Assembly: GCF_038595055.1 (NCBI RefSeq) | Contig: NZ_CP152002.1 | Coordinates: forward strand, 4,384,501 to 4,448,500 | DNA: 64,000 nucleotides | Direction: 5' to 3' | From: Paenibacillus sp. FSL R7-0345 | GTDB lineage: Bacteria > Bacillota > Bacilli > Paenibacillales > Paenibacillaceae | Part shown: piece by piece, positions 51,589 to 61,473 of the stretch | Position numbering within the stretch: the stretch's first letter is position 1 | Layout of the letters: every line of letters begins with the position of its first letter | Made by a program: the position numbers and the translations under genes | The notes under the pieces: generated by a model | Databases searched by the model: none | Told to the model about the DNA's origin: nothing | Seen by the model: only the letters and a program-made list of their open reading frames with translations

Positions 51589-52674
51589 TTATTGCGCGTC
51601 AGCTACGTTGTCTTTAGTGATCTTTTTGTAGGAGATCCATACGTATTGGTTGTCAGTGATATCGAAGCCTACGTTGTCTTTCGTTGGAGTTTCGCCTTTA
51701 GCCAGCAGTGCTGCAACAGTGATTGCCGCTTTACCCTGGTTGTTCGCATCGTTCAGCACTGTTCCGAGCATGGTGCCGTCCTGCAGGGCCTGAACAGCTG
51801 GTGCAGTAGCGTCAACACCTACTACCGGCATGTATTTGTCGCCAGTGAAGTAGCCTTGCGCTTTCAGAGCTTCAATTGCGCCCAGTGCCATGTCATCATT
51901 GTTAGCCAGAACAGCTTCGATCTTGTCGCCGTGGGAACCAAGGAAGGCAGCCATTTTTTCCTGGCCTTTAACGCGGTCCCACATTGCAGTATCTTCAGCC
52001 AGCTTTTCAACCTTGATGCCGGCATCTTCGATAGCCTGGATGGAGTAAGTCGTGCGCAGCTCGGCATCCTGGTGTCCCGGTTCGCCTTTGAGCATTACGT
52101 ACTGGAGCACGCCGTCACCGTTTTTGTCAGCTTCAGGGTGAGCTTTCCAGTAGTCAACAATCAGCTGGCCGGACATCGTGCCGGACTCTTCTGCTTTTGC
52201 GCCTACATAATAGACTTTATCCCATTTCTTCATATCTTCAGGCAGCGGTTCGCGGTTTAGGAATACTACCGGAATGTCAGCAGCCTTTGCTTTGTCGATG
52301 ATAACGCCTGCAGCGGTACGGTCAACCGGGTTGATCAGCATGCCGTCATATTTTTTGGTAACAAACAGGTCAACCTTATCATTCTGTGTCGGCTGCGAGT
52401 TTTGGCTGTCTACAATATCTACAGTCGCGATGCCTTTGGCAGCTGCGTCAATCGCGTTACGCACGCCAGTCATGAAAGTATCATCAAATTTGTAAATCGC
52501 TACCCCAACCTTTGGCGTTTCACCGCTGCTGGTATTCGCTGTGTCCGCTGCCGCATTGCCGGCAGGAGCATTTGTTGCAGCTGTATTAGCAGAGTTGTCG
52601 TTATTGCCGCCGCAGCCTGCCAGAGCTGCACCCAGTAATGCACTAGCCAGTAATACGGAAGTGAGTTTTTTCAT
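51589..52674 (-). CDS. mglB: Galactose/glucose-type sugar-binding lipoprotein
   Basis: This 361-residue binding protein is lipid-anchored at Cys21 (lipobox LAGC). After a Ser/Asn/Thr/Ala-rich linker comes the type I periplasmic-binding fold (VGVAIYKFDDTFMTGVRNAI at about 56-75). The loop DKNGDGVLQ (about 183) resembles the calcium site of E. coli MglB, and sugar-contact residues are suggested by NPVDR and NNDDMALGA. It is the first gene of the importer operon, behind a cre-like site. Galactose or glucose is the likely ligand; another hexose or pentose is possible. Confidence 0.9.
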   Translation of the reverse strand: MKKLTSVLLASALLGAALAGCGGNNDNSANTAATNAPAGNAAADTANTSSGETPKVGVAIYKFDDTFMTGVRNAIDAAAKGIATVDIVDSQNSQPTQNDKVDLFVTKKYDGMLINPVDRTAAGVIIDKAKAADIPVVFLNREPLPEDMKKWDKVYYVGAKAEESGTMSGQLIVDYWKAHPEADKNGDGVLQYVMLKGEPGHQDAELRTTYSIQAIEDAGIKVEKLAEDTAMWDRVKGQEKMAAFLGSHGDKIEAVLANNDDMALGAIEALKAQGYFTGDKYMPVVGVDATAPAVQALQDGTMLGTVLNDANNQGKAAITVAALLAKGETPTKDNVGFDITDNQYVWISYKKITKDNVADAQ

Positions 52675-52751
52675 AATTTAATGACCTCCTGGTGATGTTT
52701 CTTTATTATTAGTGTGTCCGTGTCTCAGGCACATCCTTATTATGCCCCACA

Positions 52752-52765
52752 TGAAAACGGTTGCG
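52752..52765. promoter_or_regulatory. cre-like site in the mgl promoter region
   Basis: TGAAAACGGTTGCG matches the relaxed CcpA consensus TGNNANCGNTNNCA at all but the last base. It lies 78 bp upstream of mglB and overlaps a weak promoter candidate on the minus strand (TTCGCA, 17 bp, CATAAT). Catabolite repression of a sugar importer is expected. Confidence 0.5.
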
Positions 52766-52814
52766 AATATAAAATCCTACTGTCTTTTATGAAAATTCTA
52801 ATATAATAAAAATC

Positions 52815-53837
52815 TTATTTTACAAACGGAAACAGCAGCTTCTGGTTCTCGGGATACAGCATATTGTCCAGATCAATCAGCTTCGTACCTGTATCCACGC
52901 GCTCCGGCACAACCATTCCCTCTACCGCTTCCACCGCATATTTCACCGCCAGATAGCCGTTGCTGAACGGATTCTGGATAACCGTAGCCTGAACGGTGCC
53001 GTTCTGCAGCAGCTCCAGCATGGACGGAGAGCTGTCAAAGGCGACCATTTTGATAATATTGTCGAGTCCCTCACTTTGAATAACCTTGCCCGCTCCCTGT
53101 GAGGCTGTCTCGTTCAGCGTAGCGATTCCCCGCAGTGCCGGATGGTTCTTCAGCATTTGCCGGGTCAAGGCCTCGGCTTCCGTAGTGTTCGAGGAGGTGT
53201 AGGATATCTGCACCACATCAATGTTAGGGTAACGGGCAGCATAGTTCAGGAACCCCTTCTCCCGCTCATCCGCATCCCGGGCACCATAATCAATCGAGCC
53301 GATCTCCTGCTGTTCATTTAAAGATGCGCTCGTAAAATTAAGAATGCCGATCTCCCCCGTGCCGTTAAGCAGCGTAATCAGGCGTTCGGCAGATTTCTGC
53401 CCGGCCTCATAGCCGTTGGAGCCGACATACGCCCGTACCTTTGCAGAGCCGACCTCGGCATCGACCGAAATGACCGGGATTTTGGAGTAAGCCGCCTGAT
53501 CGACAACCTGGGCTAACCCCATATAGCTGCTGGCCGCCAAAATAATAGCATCCGCGTGCTGGCTGACCGAATCCTGCACCATGGCCACCTGCTCATCAAT
53601 CATGCTCTCGGAATCCGGAGCCTTGAAGGTAAGATTGACATTGAACTCTTTGGCAGCCGCTTCCGCTCCAAGCTTGACCGTATTCCAATAGTCACCTTTG
53701 TTCATTTTGACGATCATATGAATGTTACGTGTGTTCTTGGTGTTGATATAGACAGGCGACGTGTTGAAGCAGGAGGTAACCGTCAGCCAGACCAGTCCGC
53801 ACATCAGCAGTGTCAGCAACAAACGTATTATTTTCAT
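52815..53837 (-). CDS. Sugar-binding lipoprotein-like sensor partner
   Basis: This 340-residue periplasmic-binding-like protein has a signal sequence and a probable lipobox (VTSC). The type I fold begins IHMIVKMNKGDYWNTVKLGAEAAAKEF (about 39-65). It also has DAIILAASSY and IPVISVDAEVGSAKVRAYVGSNGYEAG. Its ATG overlaps the kinase stop (ATGA), so it is made with the kinase and not with the importer. This suggests a signalling role: it would bind sugar outside and report to the kinase, as in three-component sugar sensing. Confidence 0.87.
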   Translation of the reverse strand: MKIIRLLLTLLMCGLVWLTVTSCFNTSPVYINTKNTRNIHMIVKMNKGDYWNTVKLGAEAAAKEFNVNLTFKAPDSESMIDEQVAMVQDSVSQHADAIILAASSYMGLAQVVDQAAYSKIPVISVDAEVGSAKVRAYVGSNGYEAGQKSAERLITLLNGTGEIGILNFTSASLNEQQEIGSIDYGARDADEREKGFLNYAARYPNIDVVQISYTSSNTTEAEALTRQMLKNHPALRGIATLNETASQGAGKVIQSEGLDNIIKMVAFDSSPSMLELLQNGTVQATVIQNPFSNGYLAVKYAVEAVEGMVVPERVDTGTKLIDLDNMLYPENQKLLFPFVK

Positions 53838-55660
53838 AACGGCTCCTCTCCTCCCGTACTCTCTTCGTCCGTCCTGCTGCTTACCGCCGGAAAAATAATC
53901 GTGACCTCAGTCCCCTCTTCCAGCTCACTTTCAAAGGTTAGCCCGAATTCACGGCCGTAATAGAGCCCGATCCGCTCGTTCACATTGCGTACTCCGACAC
54001 CGGAGCCGCTGCCGCTTTTTCCGCCGCCGCTCAGAATCGTATTCAGCGTCTCCCGGGACATGCCGATCCCGTTATCGCTGATTTTAATGACAATCAGATC
54101 ATCCGCCAGCTCTGCGGTAATCAGCACCATGCCTTCATCCGGCGACATTTCAATGCCATGGTAAAGCGCGTTCTCCACAATCGGCTGCAAAATCAGCTTA
54201 ATCGTCTGAAGCGGCAGCACCTCATCCTGCGCTTTGATCTCGAAGCGGAATTTATTTTTGAAACGGAAGCTCTGAATCACCAGATAATGGCGGATATGAT
54301 CCAGCTCCTCCTGTACGGTAATAATGTTATTTCCTTTGCTGAGACTGATCCGGAAAAATTTCGAGAGCGACTGGATCATTGTGATGACCTCATCATTTTT
54401 GCCGCGTTCGGCCAGCCTGACGACAGAGTTCAGCGTATTGTACAGAAAATGCGGGTTAATCTGCGACTGTAGCACCTCCAGCTCACCCTTGCGCTTCGTC
54501 TCCTGCTCATAGATGATCTGGTCCATCAGCTGGCGGATCCGCTGCAGCATCAGGTTAAAACGCCTGGACAGCTGCTCCACCTCATAAGCACCGCTCACAT
54601 TGATCGGCGTATTAAGATCCCCGTCACCCACCTGCTTGACTGTCCGCTCCAGCTTGCGGATGGGGCTGGCAATCAGCCAGGAGAGGAAGACGGATACCGC
54701 AATTACGCAAAGGATAACCACAGCCAGAAACCAGATCAGAAACTGGTTCAGGTCACGTTTGGTTGTTACAATCTCATCGTAATAGGCGACGCCGACGATT
54801 TTCCAGCCGGTCTCTTCCACCGTACGAACGGTGATAAAACGCTTCTCCCCGGTCGATTCATCGAGATAGCTCCGGTAAGCATACTCAAGAACCGGCTCTA
54901 CATTCTCATACTTCAGGCCGGCATAGATCAGCTGCTGCTGCGGATGATAAACGATGTTGCCGAGCGGATCGAGAATATAGGCGTATCCCCGCTTGCCGAG
55001 CTTAACCTGGCGGCTGAGCTGGTCAATCGTCCGGAAGTTAAAATCTATCAGCAGAATGCCTGACTTCAGTTCCCCGTCCTGCTTGTACTCAATCCTTTTG
55101 CTGATCGACACGACCCAGGTATATTTTCCCTTGAACAGGTTCTGGATATGCGGTGCGGAATAGGAAATGTCCGGCGTTTTCTGGGCGCTGGTGAACCAGC
55201 TCTGACTCTGCAGCTGCGTGTTCAGCCGCATACTCTGGCCCGGTGTGCCGAGAACATACTGCCCCTGAGGGGTAAAAACAGCCACCGAAACCAGATCCTC
55301 GCGGCTGCTCATCAGCGTATCCATCCGTTCATAGAGCAGCGGCGAATCGATGGCAGCGCTCGTCGTAATCTGCTTCTCCGCCGTATCAAAAATGTTGCTC
55401 ATCCCCTTCACGTACAGCTCCAGGTTGTAGTTTACCTGTTCGATGATCTGCTGCATGTTCAGGTTGGCGTTCTCCTCCGCAGTCTTGGCAAATTTGTTGT
55501 ACAGCATAAAAGCGACAATGACCGCTACCAGCACAGCCACTGCCGTAAAAGAGAGGGTTATGATCAGCTGGATGCTCCGCAGCTTGGCAGAGAGCCGCAT
55601 CCGGCCGCGCTGGCCGGACTGCGGACGCAGCGGGAAGAGATCCGCCTTGCTTTTGTTCAT
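53834..55660 (-). CDS. YesM-type sensor histidine kinase of the mgl locus
   Basis: This is a 608-residue kinase. TM1 lies near 32-55 and TM2 near 310-330, with a dCache-like external domain between them (EYAYRSYLDESTGEKRFITVRTVEETGWKIVGVAYYDEI in its distal part). HAMP follows (SPIRKLERTVKQVGDGDLNTPINV), then NPHFLYNTLNSVVRLAERG with the phospho-His, LILQPIVENALYHGIE (N box), DNGIGM and a G2 region rich in Gly/Ser. AGGAGG precedes the ATG, 3 bp after the regulator stop. Confidence 0.92.
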   Translation of the reverse strand: MNKSKADLFPLRPQSGQRGRMRLSAKLRSIQLIITLSFTAVAVLVAVIVAFMLYNKFAKTAEENANLNMQQIIEQVNYNLELYVKGMSNIFDTAEKQITTSAAIDSPLLYERMDTLMSSREDLVSVAVFTPQGQYVLGTPGQSMRLNTQLQSQSWFTSAQKTPDISYSAPHIQNLFKGKYTWVVSISKRIEYKQDGELKSGILLIDFNFRTIDQLSRQVKLGKRGYAYILDPLGNIVYHPQQQLIYAGLKYENVEPVLEYAYRSYLDESTGEKRFITVRTVEETGWKIVGVAYYDEIVTTKRDLNQFLIWFLAVVILCVIAVSVFLSWLIASPIRKLERTVKQVGDGDLNTPINVSGAYEVEQLSRRFNLMLQRIRQLMDQIIYEQETKRKGELEVLQSQINPHFLYNTLNSVVRLAERGKNDEVITMIQSLSKFFRISLSKGNNIITVQEELDHIRHYLVIQSFRFKNKFRFEIKAQDEVLPLQTIKLILQPIVENALYHGIEMSPDEGMVLITAELADDLIVIKISDNGIGMSRETLNTILSGGGKSGSGSGVGVRNVNERIGLYYGREFGLTFESELEEGTEVTIIFPAVSSRTDEESTGGEEPL

Positions 55661-55663
55661 GAA

Positions 55664-57310
55664 TTATCCTCCCCGGGAGCTGTTCTTGTACTCTTTGGGC
55701 GACTGCCCGTATTTTTTGCGGAAGCAGAAGCTGAAATAATTCGGGTCCGAGAAGCCGATCTTTTCCGCGATTTCAAATGCCTTCAGCTCAGTAGAACGGA
55801 GAAGCTCCTTGGCAGCCTCCAGACGGATCTGCAGCAGATAGCTGACAAAGGTCATTTTCATTTCTTTTTTAAAAATACTGCTGAAATATCCGGTGCTGAT
55901 ATGCAGGTGCTGGCAGACCCGGCCGATAGAGATGTCAGATTCCTCATAATGACTGCGGATAAAATCCTTGGCCTGATCGATCAGCTGCTTGTAGCTGGAC
56001 TGCCGTTCAGAGGCGATAGAGTCCATCAGCCGGGTGCAGGTATTGATAATCCACTGCTTCGCTTCGCCCATATTATTGAACTTATTGATTTCGGACAGCG
56101 TAGAAATGCCTGCACCGATGAAGTCTGCTGCTTCTGTTCCCGACTCTTTGGCTACACGCAGGATGGACGTGATAATCTCCAGCAGAAAAATCTGATAATC
56201 CTGTGTAGAAACCTGCGCGGTATCCAGGCCGCCGAACAGCTCGTCCACAACCTCTTTCAGCTCCTGCACTGTGCCCAGCTTAATCGTACGGATCAGGGAT
56301 TGCTGGGTCAGCTCGTCAAAAGCCAGCAGCTGATTGGATCTCGACTCGACATCCTCAATCCAGATCACTCTGTTGTTGCCGAGAATCAGCCGGTAATCCA
56401 GCGCCTGCATCGCATCAGCAAAAGAATTGAACAGCATGCCGGCCGACTGGCAGACCGTACCTGCCCCTGCTGTCACCGTCAGCTTGAGAAAGCGCTGCAC
56501 GTTCTGGCGGATCTCTTCTAGAACCGTTAGCGTGCTGCCGGTAATCTCCGCTTCATCCGCCGCTTGACTGGCTGACAGCAGCACGACATCATCCCGGTGA
56601 ATGAACACCCTGCCGAAGCCGTGCTTCTGGCATATTTCCTCGGCAATATTCAGGATGGCAAACAGCTGCAGATTGTGATCTCCGGTATCGCGTAAGGATA
56701 CATGCCGGCTGCCTGCCCCCTGATTCTCTCCGGTATGGATATAATCAATGCTAATAACGGAAGCCTGGAATTGCCTGCCGTTAAGGTCAATGCTGTATTC
56801 TGAGCTTTTGTCGCTGATTTCCTTCAGCGGCAGCCGCCGGGACACCAGTGAGGAGAGGAACTGCTCCCGGAGCACGGGGAGGCTTTTGCGGTAATGCTCA
56901 CTCAGCACATATACATTCTCCTTCTCGGCGATTTCCGCTTCAATGACTGCCCTTACCTTCAGAAGCACATCAATCAGCTCCTGCGATGAGAACGGTTTCA
57001 AAATATACTCATCAATCTGCAGCTTGATTGCCTTCTGGGCATATTCAAACTCATCAAAGCCGGTAAGAATAATAATCTTCGTATTGGGATGACGGCTGCG
57101 AATCCACTCGGCCAGCTGCAGGCCATTCATGAACGGCATCTGGATATCCGTGACCACTACGTCCGGCAGCAGACGGTCCACCACTTCGGCTGCTTCCCGG
57201 CCGTTCTCTGCCTGTTCAACCAGTTCAAAGCCGTATTTCTCCCAATCGATCTGGGCAATTATCCCTTCCCGTACATCCTCTTCATCTTCGGCAAGAATCA
57301 GTTTATACAT
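55664..57310 (-). CDS. YesN-type response regulator of the mgl locus
   Basis: This 548-residue regulator has a receiver domain (MYKLILAEDEEDVREG, Asp55 in VVVTDIQMPF), a long middle region (about 140-430) and a C-terminal AraC domain with ISIGRVCQHLHISTGYFSSIFK and AFEIAEKIGFSDPNYFSFCFRKKYGQSPKEYK. It is the first gene of regulator-kinase-binding protein, which precedes mglBAC on the same strand. It most likely activates mglBAC when its sugar is present. Confidence 0.92.
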   Translation of the reverse strand: MYKLILAEDEEDVREGIIAQIDWEKYGFELVEQAENGREAAEVVDRLLPDVVVTDIQMPFMNGLQLAEWIRSRHPNTKIIILTGFDEFEYAQKAIKLQIDEYILKPFSSQELIDVLLKVRAVIEAEIAEKENVYVLSEHYRKSLPVLREQFLSSLVSRRLPLKEISDKSSEYSIDLNGRQFQASVISIDYIHTGENQGAGSRHVSLRDTGDHNLQLFAILNIAEEICQKHGFGRVFIHRDDVVLLSASQAADEAEITGSTLTVLEEIRQNVQRFLKLTVTAGAGTVCQSAGMLFNSFADAMQALDYRLILGNNRVIWIEDVESRSNQLLAFDELTQQSLIRTIKLGTVQELKEVVDELFGGLDTAQVSTQDYQIFLLEIITSILRVAKESGTEAADFIGAGISTLSEINKFNNMGEAKQWIINTCTRLMDSIASERQSSYKQLIDQAKDFIRSHYEESDISIGRVCQHLHISTGYFSSIFKKEMKMTFVSYLLQIRLEAAKELLRSTELKAFEIAEKIGFSDPNYFSFCFRKKYGQSPKEYKNSSRGG

Positions 57311-57596
57311 GCATCATCCCTCTTTGAATTAAAAATGTTGTTCTAATAAAAAAAAGCATAAAGAGTGAGGGCTTAGACGGATCTCTCTTACGGTAAAAGA
57401 ACGCCGGCTGATTCACTCCCTGCTGTTTCTGTTTAAAACAAATAAGTCTGCGAATATAGCAGGCATTTCACTATAATATTAGTCTGCCGGTTTGGCAAGG
57501 GTCAACATGAAGAATTTTCGCAGAAACGGGGATACGTGAAGAAACTGCTGGGAGAACGGGTGAATTACATCTATACATAACTTAGTAAGTCTGTGC
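57311..57596. other. Upstream region of the mgl regulatory operon
   Basis: There is no gene on either strand. It must hold the promoter of the regulator gene, but I see no operator or repeat that I can name. Confidence 0.4.
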
Positions 57597-57628
57597 AAAA
57601 AAAAACCATCCCGATAGCTCCGGGATGG
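57597..57628 (-). terminator. Terminator of the purT-GNAT unit
   Basis: CCATCCCG and CGGGATGG are perfect arms. On the minus strand they run into nine T residues. It lies 22 bp after the acetyltransferase stop. Confidence 0.9.
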
Positions 57629-57649
57629 GGATGATTGCATGTATAAGAT

Positions 57650-58114
57650 TTACAGCAGGGCTTTGCTGAAACGGTAGCCTGCGCTTTTCTCGAATCCGAT
57701 ATGACGGTAAAAAGCATGCGCCGGCGCGCGCTCTACGCGGTTGCCGCTTCTGAGAAACAGCTGGCAGCAGCCTTTTTGGCGGGCCCAGTCTTCTGCGGCA
57801 GCAACCAGTCTTTTGCCAAGGCCGTGTCCTCTGAGCTCCTCTGATACGATCAGCGCGGTAATTTCCGTAATGCAGTCTGCCTGCTTGTAATAGGATTTCA
57901 CCTGATGAAGATCAATCATTCCCACAACTTCATTATCCAGCTCAGCAACCATTGTGCAATGGAACGGATCATGCTCCATGCCTTCCATTCTCTCTTTCAT
58001 CACGCTAAGCGTTGTCGGATAGCCGAATTCACGCAAAAGGGCTGTAACTCTCTCCAGGTCACTTGTACCCCATTTGCGAATTTGCAGTACTTGCTCCTGA
58101 GTACTACTGTTCAT
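57650..58114 (-). CDS. GNAT-family N-acetyltransferase
   Basis: This is a 154-residue GNAT enzyme. ITALIVSEELRGHGLGKRLVAAAEDWARQKG (about 84-114) holds the acetyl-CoA loop RGHGLGK. NRVERAPAHAFYRHIGFEKSAGYRFSK is the usual C-terminal beta-alpha-beta. I choose ATG 58112-58114, nine bases after GGAGG; an ATG two codons upstream is only two bases from it. It overlaps the end of purT and is translated from the same message. The substrate is unknown. Confidence 0.87.
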   Translation of the reverse strand: MNSSTQEQVLQIRKWGTSDLERVTALLREFGYPTTLSVMKERMEGMEHDPFHCTMVAELDNEVVGMIDLHQVKSYYKQADCITEITALIVSEELRGHGLGKRLVAAAEDWARQKGCCQLFLRSGNRVERAPAHAFYRHIGFEKSAGYRFSKALL

Positions 58115-59294
58115 CCTCATATACCTCCACTTTTAGCATAGACGCTGCCTTTTTGGCTGCTGTCCGCGCGATATTCACATCTTCCGCCGCACTTAAGGCT
58201 ACTGCCATCCGCCGTCCAGGGCGGATTTCAGGCTTGCCGAATACCCTTACCTGTGTGCGCGGCAGTGCCAGCGCCTCACCGATACCGGAGATGGTGAAGG
58301 CTTGTCCTTCAGTCTCCGCCTTCAGGGTAGCCGATGCCCCCGGTGTAACTAACGTTACCGGGTCCAGCGGAAATCCAAGAATGGCTCTGACATGCAGAGC
58401 AAATTCCGATAAATCCTGTGTAATCATTGTAACCATGCCGGTATCATGAGGTCTCGGCGATACTTCGCTGAACAACACACCCTGATCCGTAAGAAACAGC
58501 TCCACTCCAAAAATACCAAGTCCGCCAAGCTGATCGGTAACGGCTCTGGCAATGGACTGTGATTCGGCCAGCTGCTCAGCGCTCATCTGATGCGGCTGCC
58601 ACGATTCAACATAATCCCCATCCTTCTGGATGTGGCCGATAGGCGGACAGAATACCGTGCCGCTTACCGTCCGGACAGTGAGCAGCGTAATCTCACTCTC
58701 AAAGGTAACAAACCCTTCGACAATAACGCGTGTCCCTTTGGCGCGCGCGCCTTCAAGTGCGATGTTCCAGCTGGCTTCAGCATCTTCAGGCTGTCTGCAG
58801 ATGCTCTGGCCTTTGCCGGAAGAGCTCATAATCGGCTTAATGACGCAAGGGGTACCCAGCTCTTCCAGTGCTGCACGCAGCTCTTCCAGGCTGTCGGCGA
58901 ACCGGTACGGCGCAGTCGGCAGGCCAAGCTCTTCGGCTGCCAGCCGGCGGATACCTTCACGGTCCATTGTCAGCCGGGCTGCACGGGCGGTAGGAATGAC
59001 ATTATAGCCTTCCTCCTCCAGCTCCAGCAGCGCATGTGTCGCAATGGCTTCAATCTCAGGCACAATAAGATCTGGCTTCTCTGCACGGATCAATGCTTTG
59101 AGTGCCTCTGCGTCGAGCATGTCAATGACATAGGATCGGTGAGCAACGCCCATCGCAGGGGCATTCGGATAACGGTCTACTGCTACGGTCTCTACGCCAA
59201 GGCGCTGAGCTTCGATAATGACTTCCTTACCCAATTCTCCGCTGCCCAGGAGCAGCAGCTTACGGTTTTGGGCTGAAAAAGGAGCTCCCCACAT
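58104..59294 (-). CDS. purT: Formate-dependent phosphoribosylglycinamide formyltransferase
   Basis: This 396-residue ATP-grasp enzyme makes formyl-GAR from GAR, formate and ATP in purine synthesis, a folate-independent alternative to PurN. The N-terminal nucleotide fold is KLLLLGSGELGKEVIIEAQRLG. ATP-grasp motifs are PCVIKPIMSSSGKGQSI (about 150-166) and FGVELFLTDQGVLFSEVSPRPHDTGMVT (about 260-287). MWGAPFSAQNRK is the expected N-terminus. The frame is open further upstream to 59399, but family length and alignment favour ATG 59294, although its ribosome site is weak. Confidence 0.92.
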   Translation of the reverse strand: MWGAPFSAQNRKLLLLGSGELGKEVIIEAQRLGVETVAVDRYPNAPAMGVAHRSYVIDMLDAEALKALIRAEKPDLIVPEIEAIATHALLELEEEGYNVIPTARAARLTMDREGIRRLAAEELGLPTAPYRFADSLEELRAALEELGTPCVIKPIMSSSGKGQSICRQPEDAEASWNIALEGARAKGTRVIVEGFVTFESEITLLTVRTVSGTVFCPPIGHIQKDGDYVESWQPHQMSAEQLAESQSIARAVTDQLGGLGIFGVELFLTDQGVLFSEVSPRPHDTGMVTMITQDLSEFALHVRAILGFPLDPVTLVTPGASATLKAETEGQAFTISGIGEALALPRTQVRVFGKPEIRPGRRMAVALSAAEDVNIARTAAKKAASMLKVEVYEDEQ

Positions 59295-59443
59295 TGTCGA
59301 TTCCAACCTCTTTCGCAAATTTAACTGCTGATTTTCAAGGTTTCTGTAAACGGACAGCAGTTTCATTGTAAATTTCCAGGCTCCTTTATTTTCTTCCATC
59401 AGCGGTTAATTTGCAAGTGTTCTTCGACATTTTCCTACAAACT

Positions 59444-61324
59444 TCACAGATCATTTTTCAAAAGCTCCCCGAAGGACTGTTCCAGGAGGTGCAGCTGTGA
59501 CGCAATTTCATTCCAGTGCTCCGCTGAATCACCCCCTTTCAGCAGCTCTGACATCGCTTCCTCCCGTTCCTGCATCGCTTCATGCAGCCTGCCTGCAGCC
59601 ATTGCTAATGCTGTGTTCAGGGCGACAGTATAAAAATCTAGCAGCAGCTCCTGCTCCGCTTCCGCCGCCCTGGTGAGAGCTTCCTTAAGCAGCGGCTCTG
59701 CTTCAGCGCGCAGCTCTGAACGGCCCGGCCCTTCAAAGAAATGGCGCGGCGATTTGAACCGGCTCCAGTAGGCAGGCCAGTCAAGCGGATTCAGGTGTGC
59801 CTCCAGCTTCTCCGGCGCAGTCCAGCGCTCCTGCCCGTTCTCCAGCAGCTCAAGCTCCCCGCCGGATAAAGACAGCTCTTCCGCCGCTGCCAGGGCCGCC
59901 TGACCGGCAAGCCGCTTCCCGGCCGCCTCCAGCCGTAGCGTTGTGGCCCATAGTTCCTGTTCCAGCTCCCGCTGCAGTGTACGTTCCAGCTCCCGGCCGC
60001 AGGCGGTAAAGATCTCCTTCAAATTGCGGGCATCCTCACGCAGCAGGGAAGGATGAAAGGATTCCTGAAAAAAACGGCCAAGCGCGAAGCTAATCCGCTG
60101 TCCGACATGGTAAATCAGCTCCGCGCCTTCACGCTGCAGATCACGGGCCGGCCGTTCTTCGGCCGCCAGCAGGGCAAGCCGCCTGGCAGCTGCTTCTTTA
60201 CGGGCCTGCAGCTCCTGCAGCCCCGTTTCCCTCCTGCCTGCCTCAGCAGCCGCCAGCTCCCGCCACTCCTCTGCCCGCAGCCGGACCGAGGCGATGCTGC
60301 CCCGGGCCGCATTCAGCGACAGCTGCGGCAGCTCCCCGCCGGCGAACCGGGCCAGCGCGTCTTCAAAGGTGCGGAAGCGGGACGCTTCGTACCGTTCCCG
60401 GTCCATCCCTGTCTTGCCTTCCAGGGCCAGCAGGCTGGATAAAGCATAAATCCGCGGTGAGGTCAGGCCGCCTGTGCGCAGGTTGCCGGCTACATGTGCT
60501 TTTACCTCCTCCAGCTCTTCTTCGCTGCTTGCCAGATCGGAGGCATTGATGATAAAGAACATTTTATCCAGGGCAAAGCTGTCTTTAATTCTGCCGAGCT
60601 GGGCCAGCAAGCCGCGGTCTGCCTTGGAGAAGGCATGATTGTAATAGGTCACGAAGCAGATGGCATCGGCATCCTTCATATACCCGAAGGTTACGCCGGT
60701 ATGACGGGCATGCAGGGAATCCGCTCCCGGCGTATCCACCAGTATGATACCGCTGGCGGTAAGCGGGCAGTCGTAATACAGGTCCGTCCCCTGGATAAAG
60801 CAGGCCTGTGTCTCATCTGCAACCAGACTGCGGTATTCCTGCAGATCCACCGTCCGGACCGTGCCGAGCCGTCCTTCCGCCTTCGGCCAGCCAGCCGCTG
60901 CAGCCCGCAGGAATCCGATATGCGGCAGCGCCGACGGATGCAGGCCGCCGGCCTGCAGATTAGCTGCAACCGATATCCAGGTCTGCTGCTGCGGCGCCGG
61001 CAGCTGAAGCACACTAAAGGAATGGACAATATCGTCCCAGAATTCCTGCTGGGACTTCATTGTTATGAGTGCATCCCCGTGCAGGTACGCTCCCTCCGGC
61101 GCCAGAATGCGCCCGACGGCGGCTGTGGCGGGATGCGGAGACACCGGCAGCACGTCCTCGCCCAGCAATGCGTTGGCGAAGGAGGACTTGCCGGCGCTGA
61201 ACGCCCCGAACAGCGCCAGTGTAAAGCGGCCGGCGGCCAGGGTCTGGGCCCGTGCCGCCAGGCTGCGCGCCGCCGAGGCCATCGCCGGCTCGCAGCGCAG
61301 CAGCTCCGCCGCAGCGTCCAGCAC
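59444..61324 (-). CDS. dynA: Dynamin-like protein, second half of a DynA-type double dynamin
   Basis: This is a 626-residue GTPase. G1 is GAFSAGKSS (40-48), G3 DTPGADSLHAR (about 200), G4 NASDLASS (about 255). The nominal GTG start at 61324 has no ribosome site, and the same frame stays open upstream to 61557, past the stop of the preceding frame. That stretch encodes a Pro/Ala/Arg-rich link to the first dynamin unit. Together the two frames span about 1225 residues, close to B. subtilis DynA (1193), which has two dynamin units in one chain. This is therefore probably the 3' part of one gene broken by a frameshift. Confidence 0.85.
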   Translation of the reverse strand: MLDAAAELLRCEPAMASAARSLAARAQTLAAGRFTLALFGAFSAGKSSFANALLGEDVLPVSPHPATAAVGRILAPEGAYLHGDALITMKSQQEFWDDIVHSFSVLQLPAPQQQTWISVAANLQAGGLHPSALPHIGFLRAAAAGWPKAEGRLGTVRTVDLQEYRSLVADETQACFIQGTDLYYDCPLTASGIILVDTPGADSLHARHTGVTFGYMKDADAICFVTYYNHAFSKADRGLLAQLGRIKDSFALDKMFFIINASDLASSEEELEEVKAHVAGNLRTGGLTSPRIYALSSLLALEGKTGMDRERYEASRFRTFEDALARFAGGELPQLSLNAARGSIASVRLRAEEWRELAAAEAGRRETGLQELQARKEAAARRLALLAAEERPARDLQREGAELIYHVGQRISFALGRFFQESFHPSLLREDARNLKEIFTACGRELERTLQRELEQELWATTLRLEAAGKRLAGQAALAAAEELSLSGGELELLENGQERWTAPEKLEAHLNPLDWPAYWSRFKSPRHFFEGPGRSELRAEAEPLLKEALTRAAEAEQELLLDFYTVALNTALAMAAGRLHEAMQEREEAMSELLKGGDSAEHWNEIASQLHLLEQSFGELLKNDL

Positions 61325-61473
61325 CGCTGCGGCCTTGCCCAGCCGGCGGCGCCCGCCCGCCGGCGACCCCGCCGCCGCCCAGTCCGGGGCGGCGGAAGGG
61401 CCAGCCGCGGCGCTGTGCCGCGGCTGGGCTGCACGCGGCGCAGCCTCTGGCGCGGCCGCGTGCGTGCTTGCCC

